Shown: piece after piece, positions 57,717 through 64,000 of the stretch
Layout of the letters: each line of letters opens with the position of its first letter
Position numbering within the stretch: position 1 is the stretch's first letter
DNA from: Xiphophorus maculatus
Lineage: Eukaryota; Chordata; Actinopteri; Cyprinodontiformes; Poeciliidae
DNA: 64,000 nt
NCBI RefSeq assembly: GCF_002775205.1
Contig: NC_036462.1
Location: 27,531,084 to 27,595,083 of the forward strand
Direction: 5' to 3'
Notes under the pieces: model-generated
The model's database searches: none
What the model was told of the DNA's origin: nothing
What the model saw: only the letters and a program-made list of their open reading frames with translations
Translations under genes and position numbers: made by a program

Positions 57717-59159
57717 CTGCAATTAGAAGCAGTGTTGGTTGACATCTTTCTACACGACACCTTGTAGAAAGCTTGAGTTACAAGGTTGAGACAGCTCAAC
57801 TTGGTAACTCAATACTTCAAATAAAACCCAAGCAAAATGGAATCTATTCCTCAGTTCAGAACAATGTTTGACTGGGAAGCCCAAAACAGTAAGTTAAAAC
57901 AAACAGTTTTACATTTTGAAAAACGTGACAAATCCCCAGCAGCTGTCCTCAGTTTTCTCTCAAGGGAAACCCTCACGCCTTCTTCCTCCAATACCGATCC
58001 AAGCTCAGACTCTTCCACCACCAACACGGATGCGCTCCCTGTTCTCTTGTCTCTCCTTCTTGCAACACTCCGTCACTGAACTTTGTGCTGATGACTGCTG
58101 AGCTGGTGGCGGGTCGTCAGCTTTATTGAGAAACTCTCCACGGACACTCCCACTGACTTTGGACCACACTTTGACCCAGTAACACAAACCAGGAAGCCTA
58201 CTGGCCACCCAGACAGAAAACTACACATACTGCAATTTTAATTTTATCCCAAAGAATTCATTCAGTTCAATATTAGGTTTTAGTTTAATCATAAAATAAA
58301 TTAAATGTTATTAACTTTGCAGGCTGTAACATTTCAGGCACATCTGAACACTTGGTAGCTTTGGCTGACTTCTACTTTGCTTCATCAGCTGTAGATAGTT
58401 GTGATCAAGATAGTCCTGTCATCATTTTATGCTCTTAGTTTAGCATTTTGTGAATGTTCACATGCTTCAATTTAAACCTCTAGTCTCTGACTAAAATGCA
58501 TTTGAAGTGCTGTACAAATCTGATACTGTTCGCCGTTCCACTGATGTCACGTTGACTCGGTGAAACAACACCAGTGTTGAGTCTAAACTTCTTATTTAGA
58601 AACTCTGATTTTAAACATGGGATCAACTAATTAAGCAAGTAGTTCCCCGTTTTACTTCCGTTCAAATACGTATAGAAAATGAGGTAAGCAACCTGTACTG
58701 ATCTTTCGCTGATGGACTTCAACTTGAGGTTTATGGTGCTGATTATTTACTGTGTCAGAGGTCACGCTGACTTTTGCAGTGATTATGATGGGATGGATCA
58801 ATTCCCCGCATTAGGTCATGGTTAGTGTACGGTACATGCCAGCTAACACACCACCGCTGTGTCAGCTACTATAAAATCAGACAAGGTGTGTTCAGAACAC
58901 CTGGTTAATTACCATGGTGCACCTGGAGAGGGTGGATAATTATTATTAAAAGGAACATGGGTCTAGGTACACGGTACTCTGCCGAGATATTGACAAACGA
59001 CTTACAAAATATGGATATTTAACATGATAAGTAAAACATTTAGGCAGAGCAGGATGATGAGGAAAGCAAGAAGTAGATTTGACCATAAGAAATCCCAGAA
59101 ACTTCAATAGAATGTTATTAAAAATACTTTTAAAAGGTCGAAAAAACACAGGAACTTAC
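57717..59159. other. Probable first intron of cidec
   Basis: It lies between the acceptor at 57717 and the donor proposed at 59159 on the minus strand. No other gene was recognised in it; short frames at 57837-58208 lack family features. Confidence 0.5.
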
Positions 59160-59230
59160 TTTTCCTGTGTGTTGCTCACGCGAAGAAGTTCTTCCAAACG
59201 AGCCTGCGTCTAGGTCCGCACCATTTACAC
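59160..59230 (-). other. cidec: Probable untranslated first exon of cidec
   Basis: The minus strand reads ...CACACAGGAAAA|GTAAGTTCC with a consensus donor at 59159, preceded by a CpG-containing stretch (cgcgtgagc, gacgcaggctcg). The first coding exon, 1.4 kb downstream, begins with an acceptor just before the ATG, so an upstream untranslated exon is required and this is the best candidate. The 5' limit is a guess. Confidence 0.5.
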
Positions 59231-60640
59231 GCCGGCGCAGGACTGCGGCTGAGGAAGTAGGCGGAGTCAGCAGTCCCTCTTAAATTGGCACATCAGCTGC
59301 CTGACACATAGCGCAAACCGCCAGCATCCGCCAAGTTAAGGTTACAAAAACAATACCCTATGCTCCGCAAAAAGAATAAAAAAAGAAAAAAAGATAAAGA
59401 AAGATCACTCGAGTATTTTAGCTTGTAGCCATTCAGGTTATGCATCTGTTTATTTCATGTTCATTTTGGTGTTGCGCTTTTTTTTTGTTGGCAAGTGAGG
59501 ACACAATATTTCTTATTTGTTCTGAGACGTCTTCTCCGTTTCAACACCATCTCCCCCTGGAGCCGCCCTCACCGCTTACGGCTGGTGTCTGTGTCGGGAC
59601 TCAGACGTAGGAGCGGACCTGATGTCTGATTAACACCTGGAAAGCATCAATTAAAGGATATGTTTCCAGTCTGCAGTTTTCTGCACATTATTATGTCTTT
59701 TTAAGTTGGGTATTAAAACATAGGGTTTGTGTTTATGTATAAAGCTCGGATACAAAAATACATTTTAAAGCAGGGCCGTGCAGAGACCTTTGGAGGGGCC
59801 GGGGCTCAAAGTTAGAAAGGGGCACATTGAACAAGATCTTAAAACACCGAACAACAACACAGCAACAACCTATATTGATCAAGAATTTAATATTTAATTG
59901 GATCATACTATATCATTGTCATCATGTGGGGACAATGCAAAGCAAATAGTTTCCCCGACAGGTATAATGTTGCTGCTTCTGCTGCTGACAGTCCTGGAGG
60001 GCTGAGCTGATCTGAGACTGGAGAGAAGGTCTCTGGTTATGAAGCATGTCATGAAATAAGCAAATGTTATGCTATTTTGCTAAATAAGCCCTACTACTTC
60101 TGTTTAACCTCTAACAACTAGGCTGCAAACTGATTTAAAGATCTAAAAAGCTCAGACAGGTTAACTACATAATTGTTTGATGTTAGAACCTCAGAGATCT
60201 AGAATTGTAAGACCCAGATATCAAGACAAAGAGAACTCTGTAGCTGCTGGTAGGGCCCTCCAGACATTCAGGGGACCCTAGAAATGGTTGCATTGTAACA
60301 CAGTCCATAGATCTAAACCTGTAGCATAATTTATTAAAAATTACAATGCTAATAAATTTTATTTAATGCATTCAACAGAGAAAAAAATGTAAAAACTAAA
60401 TAGTACATTTAGGATTTAATTAGGAAGTTTACTTTGTAAAAGTGCAAAGAAACATCTTGATAGTTTGATTGTTGTGTTACCATGGCTACATTATAGCTTG
60501 TATTGGTTTGTTCACACGTTTTTTGGCGGATGTTTACGCCTCCTTTTTTCTACAATGACCCTAATATGTTTGTCGTCGTAACCCTACTGAAATAAATCCT
60601 TGTTAAATTAAGAACTAAGAATTAAGAATAAAATGAAAGC
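59231..60640. other. cidec/beta-tubulin intergenic region
   Basis: CpG-containing flank at 59.2-59.3 kb and again at 59.53-59.62 kb. About 59770-60300 resembles a dispersed fish repeat beginning 'gggccgtgcagagacctttg'. No gene. Confidence 0.4.
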
Positions 60641-61002
60641 TGGAATAGCTCCACGCGCCTGCGCATTAAGTCCCTACACTCTTGCAGGCGGAGTAAAAAG
60701 TAGTTCCCATCAAATCCGTCTTTAGGAAAAATCACAATAATTTCGTTACTTTCTAAGGTGCACTCGTTAAGATACATTATCCAAAGCGACTGAAGTATTG
60801 AAAGTATTTATACCTGACCTTGAGAGTCGATTTTAAAGCACAAAGGTCTGCTATCGGACGAATAGCTATTCTAGTATCAATCCGCACAACACTTTCACCC
60901 GTCAAAAAGCGAAGAAGAAGAAACAGTTCCCTCCATTAACGGATTGGTGCGCCAGACCCAACGTCACTCGTTGGATTATTAGAACGCTTTATTTCGATAA
61001 AA
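60641..61002 (+). promoter_or_regulatory. Likely beta-tubulin promoter region
   Basis: It lies immediately upstream of the tubulin ATG. CGCGCCTGCGCA at 60654-60665 resembles an NRF1 site on the reverse strand (TGCGCAGGCGCG). No TATA box stands out. The transcription start was not located. Confidence 0.4.

Positions 61003-64000
<2,998 letters not shown>

Overview
The window is vertebrate nuclear DNA, most likely from a ray-finned (teleost) fish. Support: spliced vertebrate gene families (gpr22, cidec, beta-tubulin), a tRNA-Phe gene of the vertebrate type, AT-rich intergenic DNA, and many Tc1/mariner-type and MITE-type repeats of kinds common in fish. The species cannot be named from the sequence.

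Layout. 1-31 kb is gene-poor. It holds a decayed Tc1/mariner transposon (1183-2700), several terminal-inverted-repeat elements, one tRNA-Phe(GAA) gene (23155-23227, minus) and two weak candidates for untranslated first exons (about 18.25-18.49 kb and 27.1 kb, plus). A single-exon orphan GPCR, gpr22, lies at 31153-32670 on the minus strand. 33-53 kb is again repeat-rich: a ~22-bp minisatellite (36.6-37.0 kb), a cluster of three perfect hairpins (38158-38317), a tRNA-derived SINE (40.2 kb), MITEs, and a CpG-rich segment (50.5-51.3 kb). cidec, a lipid-droplet protein gene, follows on the minus strand with five coding exons between 53075 and 57700 and a probable untranslated first exon near 59.2 kb. 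A beta-tubulin gene starts at 61003 on the plus strand and runs off the right edge at codon 406.

The three protein genes have unrelated jobs (orphan receptor signalling, fat-droplet fusion, microtubules) and form no pathway. cidec and the tubulin gene are divergently transcribed, about 1.8 kb apart. All long open frames outside these genes look like chance or transposon frames.

Most unusual: (1) three consecutive perfect inverted repeats at 38158-38317, with similar perfect hairpins elsewhere, fitting local template-switch mutation or a structured RNA/cruciform; (2) a beta-tubulin whose usually uninterrupted last coding exon is split by three introns, and which has Phe at position 200; (3) a gpr22 with a greatly enlarged third intracellular loop and no visible cog5 exons around it.
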